DNA of 38,774 nt from Crocinitomicaceae bacterium (GCA_002709305.1 PAQM01000019.1:1-38774), one strand, 5' to 3'; shown: positions 1 to 8,741, counted from the stretch's first letter. Made by a program: numbers and translations. The notes: generated by a model not told the origin, from the letters alone.

Positions 1-131
1 CAGCTACAAAGAAAGCTACAGCTACAAAGAAAGCTACAGCTACAAAGAAAGCTACAGCTACAAAGAAAGCTACAGCTACAAAAAAAGCTACAGCTACAAA
101 GAAAGCTGCAGCTACAAAGAAAGAGGGCTAG
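1..131 (+). CDS. rpsB: Probable 30S ribosomal protein S2, C-terminal tail only (partial)
   Basis: Only the last 42 codons are inside the window, read in the frame that ends at the TAG at 129-131. They encode an Ala/Thr/Lys tail made of a repeated six-residue unit (A-T-A-T-K-K) closing with Glu-Gly. No catalytic or folded part is visible, so the identity rests on position: the next gene, 35 bases downstream on the same strand, is tsf, and rpsB normally precedes tsf in bacteria, including Bacteroidota. Lys/Ala-rich C-terminal extensions on S2 are plausible in this phylum. If the assignment is right, the tail would hang from the small ribosomal subunit near the platform. The alternative is a histone-H1-like Lys/Ala-rich DNA-binding protein, which can have the same composition. 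Confidence 0.55.
   Translation, partial: ATKKATATKKATATKKATATKKATATKKATATKKAAATKKEG
3..122 (+). repeat. 18-bp tandem repeat in the 3' end of a coding region
   Basis: The unit GCTACAGCTACAAAGAAA occurs six times in full (15-32, 33-50, 51-68, 69-86, 87-104, 105-122), after a partial 12-base copy at 3-14 and probably more copies left of the window. Two copies carry single changes: G to A in the fifth copy position at 69-86, and A to G at 105-122. The length is a multiple of three and the frame is kept, so copy-number change would alter tail length without breaking the gene. Confidence 0.95.
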
Positions 132-166
132 GAGTTAGAATAAAATTATTAAATAAAAGAAGAATT

Positions 167-991
167 ATGGCAATTACAGCTTCAGATGTAAATAAATTAA
201 GAAAGCAAACAGGTGCGGGCATGATGGATTGTAAAAATGCTCTTGTTGAAACTAATGGAGATTTTGAATCTGCTGTTGATGTACTTCGTAAAAAAGGTCA
301 AAAAGTAGCAGCGAAAAGAGGAGACAATGAGGCTAAAGAGGGAGTAATTTTTGCAGAAGTTCAACAAGGAGTAGGTTATATACTCCAATTAAATTGTGAA
401 ACAGATTTTGTAGCAAAAAACCCTGATTTTCAGTCTATGGTTAAATCAATAATGCAAGTTGCTATGGATAAAGAAGTAAGTTCATTAGAAGATCTTATGC
501 AAATTAGTTATAATGATAAATTAACTATTTCAGAAAAATTAACTGAACAAATTGGAGTTATTGGAGAAAAACTTGAAATCTCTAATTTTGCTAAGGTTGA
601 AGGTCCAACAGTCGTTTCATATAATCATCCAGGCAATCAATTAGCTACAATAGTTGCATTAAATAATAGTTCCGATATTGCTGCTGATGTAGGTAAACAA
701 ATTGCAATGCAGGTTGCAGCTATGAATCCAATAGCTCTTACTAAAGAAGGTATTGATGATGCTATAATTTCAAGGGAACTAGAAATAGGAAAAGAGTTAG
801 CTATTCAAGAGGGAAAACCTGCTGAAATGGCAGAGAAGATTGCGCAAGGTCGTTTAGGTAAATTTTTTAAAGAAAATACATTATTATCTCAATCCTTTAT
901 CAAGGATAATAAAATAACAGTTGAACAGTTTTTAAATACTTCAGATTCTGGTTTAACAGTTATAGAATTTAAGAGGTTTTGTTTGAACTAA
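167..991 (+). CDS. tsf: Translation elongation factor Ts
   Basis: EF-Ts is the cytoplasmic nucleotide-exchange factor that releases GDP from EF-Tu. The N-terminal UBA-like domain is clear at about residues 5-40, with the family signature LRKQTGAGMMDCKNAL. The EF-Tu-contacting motif TDFVAKN is at residues 79-85. The length of 274 residues fits the family. The ATG at 167 gives the expected MAITASDVNKLR beginning. It sits 35 bases after the probable rpsB, the usual rpsB-tsf pairing, and pyrH and frr follow on the same strand. The 107-base gap to pyrH holds no promoter or terminator that I can defend. Confidence 0.97.
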   Translation: MAITASDVNKLRKQTGAGMMDCKNALVETNGDFESAVDVLRKKGQKVAAKRGDNEAKEGVIFAEVQQGVGYILQLNCETDFVAKNPDFQSMVKSIMQVAMDKEVSSLEDLMQISYNDKLTISEKLTEQIGVIGEKLEISNFAKVEGPTVVSYNHPGNQLATIVALNNSSDIAADVGKQIAMQVAAMNPIALTKEGIDDAIISRELEIGKELAIQEGKPAEMAEKIAQGRLGKFFKENTLLSQSFIKDNKITVEQFLNTSDSGLTVIEFKRFCLN

Positions 992-1098
992 TATTGTTTA
1001 AATATTTGTTGAGGCTTTGTTTTTATATTCAATCTAGTATCAAAATAATATAAAAATATACCAAAATCGTTATATTTATGAAATCTTAAATAAGTACG

Positions 1099-1806
1099 AT
1101 GAAGTATAAAAGAATTCTCTTAAAATTAAGCGGAGAATCCCTTATGGGGGATAAGTTATTTGGAATTGATAATAATCGCTTGAGTGAGTATGCTGATCAA
1201 ATTAAGTTAGTTCATGATAAAGGAGTTCAAATAGCTATTGTCATAGGAGGAGGGAATATTTTTAGAGGTGTTCAAGCTGAGCAAGGAGGAATGGATAGAA
1301 CACATGGTGACTACATGGGTATGTTGGCTACTATGATTAACGCAATGGCTTTACAAGCTTCACTAGAATCAAAAGGTATTCAATCTAGATTACAATCTGC
1401 AATAGAGATGAAAGAAATAGCTGAGCCTTATATTAGAAGAAAGGCATTACGTCATCTTGAAAAGGGTAGGGTTATTATTTTTGGTGCAGGTACAGGTAAT
1501 CCATATTTTACAACTGATTCAGCTGCTTCATTAAGAGCTATTGAAATTAATGCTGAAGTTATTTTAAAAGGAACACGTGTAGATGGAATTTATACTGAAG
1601 ATCCTGAAAAGAATCCAAATGCGACTAAATTTGATGTCATTAGTTTTGATGATGTTTATAAAAAAGGTTTAAATGTTATGGATATGACAGCTTTTACTTT
1701 ATGTAAAGAAAACCGTTTACCAATTGTTGTTTTTGATATGGATACACCTGGCAATTTAAATAAAGTATTACTTGGTGAAAAAGTAGGAACAACTGTATGT
1801 GATTAG
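1099..1806 (+). CDS. pyrH: UMP kinase
   Basis: This enzyme phosphorylates UMP to UDP with ATP in the cytoplasm, as part of pyrimidine nucleotide synthesis. It belongs to the amino-acid-kinase fold rather than the NMP-kinase fold. Visible motifs are the N-terminal KLSGESLMG, the glycine loop GGGNIFRG at residues 50-57, the UMP-binding stretch [10 protein letters not shown] at 131-140, and DGIYTEDP at 162-169. Length 235 is typical. The frr gene begins 17 bases after its stop, so the two are very likely co-transcribed. The pyrH-frr pair after tsf is a common bacterial order. Confidence 0.97.
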   Translation: MKYKRILLKLSGESLMGDKLFGIDNNRLSEYADQIKLVHDKGVQIAIVIGGGNIFRGVQAEQGGMDRTHGDYMGMLATMINAMALQASLESKGIQSRLQSAIEMKEIAEPYIRRKALRHLEKGRVIIFGAGTGNPYFTTDSAASLRAIEINAEVILKGTRVDGIYTEDPEKNPNATKFDVISFDDVYKKGLNVMDMTAFTLCKENRLPIVVFDMDTPGNLNKVLLGEKVGTTVCD

Positions 1807-1823
1807 TAATTAAAATTCAAAAA

Positions 1824-2387
1824 ATGACTGAAGAATTAAATATGATTTATGATGATTTAAAGAAAGCTAATGATAAAACATTAAGCCATTTTGAAGTTGA
1901 ATTATCAAAAATTAGGGCTGGAAAAGCTTCTCCTAGAATGCTTCAAACTGTTATGGTAGATTATTATGGAGTACCAACAGCTCTTTCTCAGGTTGCAAAT
2001 ATTAATACTATGGATTCAAGAACATTAACTGTTCAACCATGGGAAAAAATAATGGTTGATCCTATAATGAAAGGAATTATTGATGCTAATTTAGGATTTG
2101 CTCCTCAAAATAATGGTGAATCAATTCTAATATCTCTACCAACATTAACTGAAGATAGGAGGAAAGAGTTAGTTAAAATATCAAAATCAGAAGGAGAAAA
2201 GGCTAAGATAGGAATTAGAAATAATCGCAAAGAATCTTTGGGTTTAATAAAGTTATTAAAGTCTGATGGATTATCTGAAGATTTAGCAAAAGATGCCGAA
2301 CTTGAAATACAAACAATCACGAATGGTTTTTCAAAGAGAATTGACGATGCTATTGTATTAAAAGAAAAAGATATATTAACAATTTAA
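1824..2387 (+). CDS. frr: Ribosome recycling factor
   Basis: RRF works with EF-G to split post-termination ribosomes. The 187-residue length and the order of motifs fit the family: an N-terminal helix containing LSKIRAGKASPRML, the domain-II stretch DYYGVPTALSQVANI, and the C-terminal helices with LPTLTEDRRKELVK and IRNNRKE. The ATG at 1824 follows the pyrH stop by 17 bases. An alternative start five codons later (NM) is less likely, because the first residues MTEELN fit known RRF starts. The gap to the next gene is 64 bases with no clear signal. Confidence 0.97.
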   Translation: MTEELNMIYDDLKKANDKTLSHFEVELSKIRAGKASPRMLQTVMVDYYGVPTALSQVANINTMDSRTLTVQPWEKIMVDPIMKGIIDANLGFAPQNNGESILISLPTLTEDRRKELVKISKSEGEKAKIGIRNNRKESLGLIKLLKSDGLSEDLAKDAELEIQTITNGFSKRIDDAIVLKEKDILTI

Positions 2388-2451
2388 TAGACACTTAAGA
2401 TATTTTAGTTAATATTGTTATATATTATTTAATAATTCTAAAAAAATAAGT

Positions 2452-2646
2452 ATGAAAAAGTTTATTGTGATTGGTTTAATTTTAGGAGGAATGTCTATTG
2501 CCTCTTCTTGTGGTAAGGAGTACACTTGCACTTGTTTAGATGCCTCGGGTAATCAAACTACAGAAACTCACAAAGGTTCAGATGCTGTTGATGCATGTAA
2601 TGATGCAACAACTCTTATACCAATTAAGACGTGTGTTCCTGCGTAA
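2452..2646 (+). CDS. Small Cys-rich lipoprotein, function unknown
   Basis: The product is a 64-residue precursor. It has a Lys-Lys N-terminus, a hydrophobic stretch (FIVIGLILGGMSI) and a lipobox ending SIASSC, so cleavage would leave a lipidated Cys at position 20 and a mature protein of about 45 residues. The mature part has four further Cys (a CTC pair near its start, one in VDACND, and one in KTCVPA), which could form two disulfides outside the inner membrane. Small lipoproteins with an early YTCTC-like motif occur in Bacteroidota, but I know of no assigned function. The gene stands alone between frr and the next membrane protein and is followed by a strong terminator, so it may be its own short transcript. 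Confidence 0.75.
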   Translation: MKKFIVIGLILGGMSIASSCGKEYTCTCLDASGNQTTETHKGSDAVDACNDATTLIPIKTCVPA

Positions 2647-2670
2647 TTTTAGTACAATTTTAATTGTTTG

Positions 2671-2699
2671 AAAATGGAGGCTTTGCTTCCATTTTTTGT
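2671..2699 (+). terminator. Rho-independent terminator after the small lipoprotein gene
   Basis: An 11-base arm at 2671-2681 (AAAATGGAGGC) pairs with 2685-2695 (GCTTCCATTTT) around a three-base loop. All pairs are Watson-Crick except one G-U, and a T run continues to 2697. It lies 25 bases after the stop codon at 2646 and 17 bases before the next start. Confidence 0.85.
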
Positions 2700-2715
2700 T
2701 TAATTACTTCATTTA

Positions 2716-3384
2716 ATGAATTCAGTAGAATTATTTTTTCTTGATTTAGGTTTTTCATGGACATTTAGTAAATTATTTCCCTATTTATTTAGTATAGTAG
2801 TTGGGATAATACTAGTTCTTTTTTACTCTAAATTTTTTTCTAGTAGACTGAAAAATATTTCACGAACATATTTTCTTTATAGAAAAAAAACAGTAACACT
2901 ATCACTTAATTTTTTTCTACAATTTATTTTAATATTAATTCCTTTCAGTATATATTTTGCATACTCACCTATATATAAGGGAGACTTTTCAAATAATTCA
3001 GTGGAGATTTTAAAAAGTGAAGATGAAAAAGAATTAGTGTCAGGTAAATTCTTTGTGTTATCCATTCCTGGTTGCCCACATTGCTTTAACACTATCGATA
3101 AAATGATTAAAATTAAAAAACGTATTCCAAATATTGAAATTGAATATGTTGTATGTAGCAACGACCCTGAAACTTTAAGACCTTACCAAGATCAAATACC
3201 AAATATTAAATTACTAGGAGATTATATTAATGTTAGATTAGCTGAAAACTCTGAGATGATTTCAAGACTTGCTTCAGGTAGATTTCCGTCTTTTGCTTTA
3301 GTTCAAAAAAATAAGATTTTTAAATGGTCTAATGATAATTTTGGTGTTTGTGCAGTCGATTATATAGAATCTATTTTTAATTAG
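2716..3384 (+). CDS. Membrane-anchored thioredoxin-fold protein with CPHC site
   Basis: The protein has 222 residues. Two hydrophobic segments at about 21-40 and 66-83 form an N-terminal membrane hairpin, followed by a soluble domain from about residue 100. That domain reads as a thioredoxin fold: a beta strand KFFVLSIPG leads into the redox motif CPHC at 120-123, and GRFPSF at about 188-193 supplies the cis-proline loop expected opposite the active site. Two other Cys lie at 147 and 212. CPHC is the dithiol of DsbA-type oxidases, but the domain shows no other DsbA feature, so the substrate is unknown. With two membrane passes the domain could face either side. It ends seven bases from the convergent icd gene. 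Confidence 0.7.
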   Translation: MNSVELFFLDLGFSWTFSKLFPYLFSIVVGIILVLFYSKFFSSRLKNISRTYFLYRKKTVTLSLNFFLQFILILIPFSIYFAYSPIYKGDFSNNSVEILKSEDEKELVSGKFFVLSIPGCPHCFNTIDKMIKIKKRIPNIEIEYVVCSNDPETLRPYQDQIPNIKLLGDYINVRLAENSEMISRLASGRFPSFALVQKNKIFKWSNDNFGVCAVDYIESIFN

Positions 3385-3391
3385 TTTACAG

Positions 3392-5611
3392 TTATTTAAT
3401 TTTTTCAAGGATATTATTGAAAGTCATACTTGAACGCATTGCTCTAGAAACTTTTTCAGGATTAGGGAAATAGTATCCATCTAGATTAATTGGTTTGCCT
3501 TGGGTGTTATTTAATTCATTTATAATTATATTTTCATTGTTATTTAAATCAAAAGATATTTTAGAAAATATATTTTTTAATTCAGTATCTTCAAATTGAT
3601 TAGCTAACGATTCGGCCCAATACTTAGCTATATAGAAGTGAGAGCCTCTATTATCTAATTCACCAACTTTTCTTGATGGTGATTTATCATTTAATAAAAG
3701 TTTTACAGTAGCATCTTCAAGTGCTTTGGATAGTATAGAGGCTTTCTTGTTATTTGTTGATTTACTAATGTGTTCAAGTGAAACAGTTAAAGCTAAAAAT
3801 TCACCTAAAGAATCCCATCGAAGGTGTCCTTCCTTATTAAATTGTTGAACATGTTTAGGAGCAGATCCGCCAGCCCCTGTCTCAAATAAACCTCCTCCAT
3901 TCATTAAAGGCACTATAGATAACATTTTTGCTGATGTACCCAACTCTAAAATTGGGAATAAATCGGTTAAGTAATCTCTTAGGACATTACCAGTTACAGA
4001 AATAGTATCTTTTCCTTCTTTAATTCTATTGAGTGTAAAATTTGTTGCATTAAATGGGGAAAGGATTTGAATATTTAATTCTTTTGTATTGTATTTTGGT
4101 AAAATATTTTTGACTTTTTTAATTAATTCAAAATCATGTGCACGATCTTTATCTAGCCAAAAAACTATTGGATTTTTTGTTGTTTTTCCTCTTTCAATAG
4201 CAAGTTCAATCCAATTTTTAATAGGTTCATGTTTTACTTGACACATTCTCCAAATATCTCCTTTTTCAACATTATGAGATATTAAAATATTTCCATTTTT
4301 ATCAATAATTTCAACAGTACCATTTGAGTCAATTTCAAATGTCTTATCATGAGAGCCATATTCTTCAGCTTTCTTTGCCATTAATCCGATATTAGACACA
4401 GTTCCCATTGTACTTGGGTTAAATGCACCATTTTTTTTACAGAAATCTATTGTTGCTTCGTATATTCTTGCATAGCTACTGTCAGGAATGACAGCTTTTG
4501 TATCTTGAAGTTTACCCTTATCATTCCACATTTTACCAGATGAACGAATCATAGCTGGCATTGATGCATCAATAATTATATCACTAGGTACGTGTAGGTT
4601 TGTAATCCCTTTTTCAGAATCAACCATTGCTAATTTAGGACCATTTTTATATGCTTCCTCAATATCTTTGAGAATCTTTGATTCTTCAATTTTAGTCAAC
4701 TTTTTTAAATTATTTAAAAAGTTGCCAAATCCATTATTTACATCAACACCAATTTTTTCTATAGTTTTTTTATGTTTATTGAATAAGTCTTTAAAAAAGC
4801 AGCGAACTGCATGACCAAAAATAATAGGATCAGAAATTTTCATCATTGTAGCTTTCATATGTAATGAAAATAAAAGATCATTTTTTTTAGCATTTTCAAT
4901 TTCTGAATTTAAAAACTTAATAAGTTCTTGCTTACTCATAAATGTACCATCAATAATTTCATCTTTTAATACATTTATTCCATCTTTTAGAACAGTTATT
5001 TCACCTTGATGATTTTTATGTTGAATTTTTATTGTACCTTCTTTTGATAAAGTAATAGATTTTTCATTTGCTTTAAAATCACCATATGACATTGTAGAAA
5101 TATGTGTTTTAGAATTTGAATCCCAAGGACCCATTGAATGAGGGTTTTTTCTAGCATATTCTTTTACAGATTTAGGTGCTCTTCTATCGGAATTGCCTTC
5201 CCTAAGAACTGGATTAACTGCAGAACCTTTTATTTTGTCATATCGTATTTTAATTTCATGTTCTTTATCATTAGAAGGTTCTTCTGGATAATTTGGAATA
5301 TTATAACCACATTTTTGTAGCTCTTTTATAGCTGCTTTTAATTGTGGGATAGAGGCACTAATATTTGGAAGTTTAATGATATTAGCTTCAGGTTTCTTAA
5401 CTAATTCACCTAACTCAGATAATTGATCTGTCATTTTTTTTTCTTTGTCAATGTACTCAGGGAATCTAGAAATAATTCTTCCTGCTAGTGAAATGTCTTT
5501 AGTTTCAATTTTAATCCCTGATTTTTTGACAAAAGATTTGATAATTGGCAGTAATGAAGCTGTTGCCAGAGCTGGCGCTTCATCTGTTTTGGTATAAATA
5601 ATTTTCGACAT
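3392..5611 (-). CDS. icd: Isocitrate dehydrogenase (NADP+), monomeric type
   Basis: This TCA-cycle enzyme oxidises isocitrate to 2-oxoglutarate and makes NADPH. The length of 739 residues and the sequence identify the large monomeric class, unrelated in size to the roughly 420-residue dimeric enzyme. Motifs include the substrate-binding segment [14 protein letters not shown] at residues 133-146, then [19 protein letters not shown], and later [20 protein letters not shown] and [20 protein letters not shown]. The ATG at 5611 gives the usual [17 protein letters not shown] start. The gene has its own promoter within the 103-base gap to rdgB. It converges with the CPHC gene with only seven bases between the stops. 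Confidence 0.97.
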   Translation of the reverse strand: MSKIIYTKTDEAPALATASLLPIIKSFVKKSGIKIETKDISLAGRIISRFPEYIDKEKKMTDQLSELGELVKKPEANIIKLPNISASIPQLKAAIKELQKCGYNIPNYPEEPSNDKEHEIKIRYDKIKGSAVNPVLREGNSDRRAPKSVKEYARKNPHSMGPWDSNSKTHISTMSYGDFKANEKSITLSKEGTIKIQHKNHQGEITVLKDGINVLKDEIIDGTFMSKQELIKFLNSEIENAKKNDLLFSLHMKATMMKISDPIIFGHAVRCFFKDLFNKHKKTIEKIGVDVNNGFGNFLNNLKKLTKIEESKILKDIEEAYKNGPKLAMVDSEKGITNLHVPSDIIIDASMPAMIRSSGKMWNDKGKLQDTKAVIPDSSYARIYEATIDFCKKNGAFNPSTMGTVSNIGLMAKKAEEYGSHDKTFEIDSNGTVEIIDKNGNILISHNVEKGDIWRMCQVKHEPIKNWIELAIERGKTTKNPIVFWLDKDRAHDFELIKKVKNILPKYNTKELNIQILSPFNATNFTLNRIKEGKDTISVTGNVLRDYLTDLFPILELGTSAKMLSIVPLMNGGGLFETGAGGSAPKHVQQFNKEGHLRWDSLGEFLALTVSLEHISKSTNNKKASILSKALEDATVKLLLNDKSPSRKVGELDNRGSHFYIAKYWAESLANQFEDTELKNIFSKISFDLNNNENIIINELNNTQGKPINLDGYYFPNPEKVSRAMRSSMTFNNILEKIK

Positions 5612-5661
5612 ATGGGTTTTATAATTATCTATTAAATCTTAGTTTTTTAATTTAGTTTTTT

Positions 5662-5692
5662 CAAAATTAATGCTTGCTTTATAGAAAGTCAA
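5662..5692 (-). promoter_or_regulatory. Bacteroidota-type promoter for icd
   Basis: Read on the minus strand, a TTG (5692-5690) is followed after 20 bases by TAATTTTG (5669-5662). This matches the Bacteroidota housekeeping consensus TTG-N(17-23)-TAnnTTTG at every fixed position. Transcription would start near 5655, giving a leader of roughly 45 bases before the icd ATG. It separates icd from the long polysaccharide transcript upstream. Confidence 0.7.
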
Positions 5693-5714
5693 TATTAACA
5701 GTTGTTATATTATT

Positions 5715-6308
5715 TTACGTATTAGATAGATTTATAGTTTTTTCTAAAAAAGTAATCATTTTATTAGCTGCTTTTGAACGGTGGCTATAATAATTTTTTT
5801 CATGTATATTCATCTCTGCAAATGTTTTACAACAATTTTCAGGTTCAAATATAGAATCATATCCAAATCCATTTTTCCCTCTTCTATTTAATAAAATCGT
5901 ACCATTTACAACACCTTCAAATTCAAAAATGTTCTCATTAATTTTTAGGGCAATAATTGTTTTAAATTGTGCTTTTCTATTAGCTTTTGATTTAAGCTTC
6001 TTCAAGACTAAATTGATATTATCATTATCGTCTCTGTGTTTACCTGCATATATAGCTGAATCTACTCCAGGTTCACCATTTAAGGAGTCAATTTCTAAAC
6101 CACTATCTTCTGCAAAACAATTAATTTTAAAATGATTTTTAATGAAATTGACTTTTTGTAAAGCATTACCTCTTATAGTTTTAGATGTTTCAGGAATATC
6201 TTCTTCTAAACCTATATCTTTTAATGTAATAATTTGAATTTGTTTTGGAAGAATATCTTTAATTTCATTGGCTTTATTTAAATTTTTTGTTGCAAATAGT
6301 AGTTTCAC
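5715..6308 (-). CDS. rdgB: Non-canonical purine NTP pyrophosphatase (RdgB/HAM1)
   Basis: This cytoplasmic house-cleaning enzyme hydrolyses XTP, dITP and ITP to the monophosphates, so that damaged purines are kept out of DNA and RNA. The 197-residue protein starts with the family signature LLFATKNLNKANEI and continues with FAEDSGLEIDSLNGEPGVDSA (read as two parts, FAEDSGLEID and GEPGVDSA), then GKNGFGYDSIFEP and SHRSKAANKM near the end. All are diagnostic of the Ham1 fold. It lies 15 bases after the Wzc-like gene on the same strand, so it is probably the last cistron of the polysaccharide operon, although its role is unrelated. No terminator is evident after it. Confidence 0.96.
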   Translation of the reverse strand: MKLLFATKNLNKANEIKDILPKQIQIITLKDIGLEEDIPETSKTIRGNALQKVNFIKNHFKINCFAEDSGLEIDSLNGEPGVDSAIYAGKHRDDNDNINLVLKKLKSKANRKAQFKTIIALKINENIFEFEGVVNGTILLNRRGKNGFGYDSIFEPENCCKTFAEMNIHEKNYYSHRSKAANKMITFLEKTINLSNT

Positions 6309-6323
6309 TGTTCTTAAATAAGA

Positions 6324-8741
6324 TTATTTTAGTTTGTTATTTTTTTCTCTTTTGAATCGATTTAAGAATGATCTTTTTTTCTTTTCTTTAATTTCATCTT
6401 CTCCATACCCATAACCATACCCATAACCACCATACCCATAACCATAGTAGCTACGTCTATTTTGTTGTTTAATATCATTTAAGATTAAAGCAACGTTTTT
6501 TATTTTTTTAGCCCTATATAAGGCTTTTGGTATTTCCATTAATCTTTTATCAGCATAGTTTGCACGAGCTACAAATAAAGTTAGATCTGCAAAAGGTGCA
6601 ATTAACTGTGTATCTGCTACAATTCCTATAGGAGCAGTATCAACTATTATGTAATCATAATCTTTTCGAACAGCATCAATTAGCTCAATCATCCGTGCAG
6701 AGTGCAATAATTCACTTGGGTTAGGAGGGACAGGACCAGAAGTAATATAATTTAATTTATTTTCATCATCATTTATTTGAACTATATCCTCATATTTAAG
6801 TTTATGATCAATAAGATAATTTGTAATACCAATTGAATTATTAGATTTAAATAGTGAGGTTAATTTTGGTGCTCTTAAATCCATTCCCATTATTAATACT
6901 TTTTTCTTAGTTAAACTTAAAGAATTAGCTAGGTTATAGGCAATAAATGTTTTTCCTTCACCTTTAATTGCAGATGTTACTAGAATAACCCGACCATTAT
7001 TTGTTTTTTCATGAAGTAAAAAGTTTATGTTGGTACGAAGCATTCTAAAAGCTTCTGATATTGAAGAACGTATAGATGTACTAACTACTAGATAACCTTT
7101 TTCTGTTTTTGTTGGAATATCTCCAGCTAATGGTATTGGAATATTTTCTAGATCTTTGACACTCCTAATTTTGTTATCTAATAAATCATTAAAATATATA
7201 ATACCTATTGGGAACATTAAGCCTATTAAAAATGCACTTAGAAAAATAATTTTTTTATTTGGAGATACTGGTATACCGCTAGAATAAGGCTCATCAATTA
7301 TAATTGTATTACCAAGTGTAGCAGCCATAGCTATTTCATTTTCTTCACGTTTTTGTAAAAGGTATAGATACAAGTTTTCTTTAATTTGTTGTTGGCGTAC
7401 AATGGATCTATATTCTCTTTCATATTCAGGTATAGAAGATATTTTGGATTTATTTTGACGTTGTTCTGAGTATAATTTATTTAATTTAATTTTTAGACTT
7501 GTGAGCATATTTTCTAGACTAGATTTTAAGCTTGTTTTAATATCACTTATTTGTCCTTCTATTGCTATTACTAATGGATTAGTTGTATTAGATGTTTTAA
7601 GTAATCGATTTCTTTTTAATACATTTAGGTTGTATTGTGAAATAGTCGATGCTATAGAAGCATCTGTGAAACCTAAATTTGAAGGAAGTAAGGTGTCATA
7701 TCCATTGTGCTCATCTAGATAAGAGTTCATATACTCTGCAAGTTCTTTTTCAATTGCAGTCCGCATAATCTTAACTTCCAGTTCTTTATTTTTTTCTGAA
7801 AATAATAGCCCATCTGATTGAAGATTCGTTAAGTTTTTGTCTGTCTTATAGTTTTGTCCCTCCTCTTCTACCAATGAAAGCTCTTGAGTAATAACTTTTA
7901 TTCTATCGTTAATAAAATCACTAGTAGTCTTTGTGATTTCTCTTTTATCGTCAATTACATTTTGCTCATGTAATTGAATTAATGAATTAATAATAGCATT
8001 ATTTTTTTTAATACTAGTACCTTCCATGGATATTCTTAAAACTGATGCATCTTCATTTACAGGAACAATTGTAATCGATTCTTTTAGTTGAAGAGCTTGT
8101 TGTTGAAGTGGTATTAATCTGACAGAATATTTTTTTAGGTTATCTGTTTTAAAAAAAAAATCGGTTTTTTTAATTATAATCTCACCGATTGGAGAGTTAA
8201 ATGGTTTATCGAAAGTAAAAGTTCCAAATTTAGTGTCATCTTTTTGATTTACTAATACAAATTTTTTGTCATTTTTAATTATTAAGTTCCAACTTGCATC
8301 TTTATTATATAGTAAACTGTCATTTGAACAGCTATTTAGAGATATTGGTTCCTTACCATATCTAGTATTAATAATATCATCTTTAACTTTTATTCGAGTG
8401 CATAGATTTAATTTATTTGATACCTGCTTCATTAATGTTAAAGACTTAAATAATTCAATTTCATTTTGAAGATTGACATTTCTATTAGATAAACCAAGAT
8501 CTTCAAGAATATCTATACTTGAAGATAATCCTTGATTGTCTTCATCTTTTATTAGTACTTTAGCATTAGACCTATATTTTGGAGTAGTGCTTCTTAAATA
8601 TAAGAAAGCTATTAGGGTACAAATGAATATAGATATTGCCATCCATTGCCAATTAGATAGATAACGATTTACAATATCGAGTATACTTATCTCTTCTTCA
8701 TTTTTTTCATTAAAAATTGATGTATTATTATTTTCCGACAT
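6324..8741 (-). CDS. Wzc-like polysaccharide co-polymerase / tyrosine autokinase
   Basis: This inner-membrane protein controls chain length and export of the surface polysaccharide, in partnership with the Wza-like lipoprotein encoded immediately upstream (no gap). In order it has a Wzz-type chain-length domain with TM1 at about 31-49, a long periplasmic helical region (100-480), TM2 at about 494-513, and a cytoplasmic BY-kinase domain. The kinase has Walker A AIKGEGKT near residue 592, Walker A' LIMGMDLRAPK near 618, and Walker B YIIVDTAP near 697. It ends with a Tyr/Gly cluster at 765-780 and a basic Lys/Arg tail. The first acidic residue usual in Walker A' is Gly here, which I recall as common in Bacteroidota. 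A partner phosphatase gene is not in the window. Length 805 is normal for this phylum. Confidence 0.93.
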   Translation of the reverse strand: MSENNNTSIFNEKNEEEISILDIVNRYLSNWQWMAISIFICTLIAFLYLRSTTPKYRSNAKVLIKDEDNQGLSSSIDILEDLGLSNRNVNLQNEIELFKSLTLMKQVSNKLNLCTRIKVKDDIINTRYGKEPISLNSCSNDSLLYNKDASWNLIIKNDKKFVLVNQKDDTKFGTFTFDKPFNSPIGEIIIKKTDFFFKTDNLKKYSVRLIPLQQQALQLKESITIVPVNEDASVLRISMEGTSIKKNNAIINSLIQLHEQNVIDDKREITKTTSDFINDRIKVITQELSLVEEEGQNYKTDKNLTNLQSDGLLFSEKNKELEVKIMRTAIEKELAEYMNSYLDEHNGYDTLLPSNLGFTDASIASTISQYNLNVLKRNRLLKTSNTTNPLVIAIEGQISDIKTSLKSSLENMLTSLKIKLNKLYSEQRQNKSKISSIPEYEREYRSIVRQQQIKENLYLYLLQKREENEIAMAATLGNTIIIDEPYSSGIPVSPNKKIIFLSAFLIGLMFPIGIIYFNDLLDNKIRSVKDLENIPIPLAGDIPTKTEKGYLVVSTSIRSSISEAFRMLRTNINFLLHEKTNNGRVILVTSAIKGEGKTFIAYNLANSLSLTKKKVLIMGMDLRAPKLTSLFKSNNSIGITNYLIDHKLKYEDIVQINDDENKLNYITSGPVPPNPSELLHSARMIELIDAVRKDYDYIIVDTAPIGIVADTQLIAPFADLTLFVARANYADKRLMEIPKALYRAKKIKNVALILNDIKQQNRRSYYGYGYGGYGYGYGYGEDEIKEKKKRSFLNRFKREKNNKLK
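6402..6449 (-). repeat. Tyr-Gly repeat encoding the autophosphorylation cluster of the Wzc-like kinase
   Basis: Sixteen codons alternate mainly Tyr and Gly (YYGYGYGGYGYGYGYG), giving eight tyrosines at residues 765-780. In BY-kinases the C-terminal Tyr cluster is the site of trans-autophosphorylation that switches oligomer state. The DNA is a near-perfect short tandem repeat and could gain or lose units in frame. Confidence 0.9.

Noticed and set aside
1-131. Direct repeats that could suggest a CRISPR array
   Set aside because: The units are adjacent without spacers, are a multiple of three, and translate to a regular Ala-Thr-Lys tail ending in a stop before tsf.
993-1009. Inverted repeat AATATT-GTTTA-AATATT after tsf as terminator
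   Set aside because: The arms are self-complementary A/T bases with no following T run, too weak for a terminator call.
2877-3161. Minus-strand frame of 94 codons
   Set aside because: It lies wholly within the CPHC membrane protein gene, covers its redox motif in antisense, and shows no family motif or start context.
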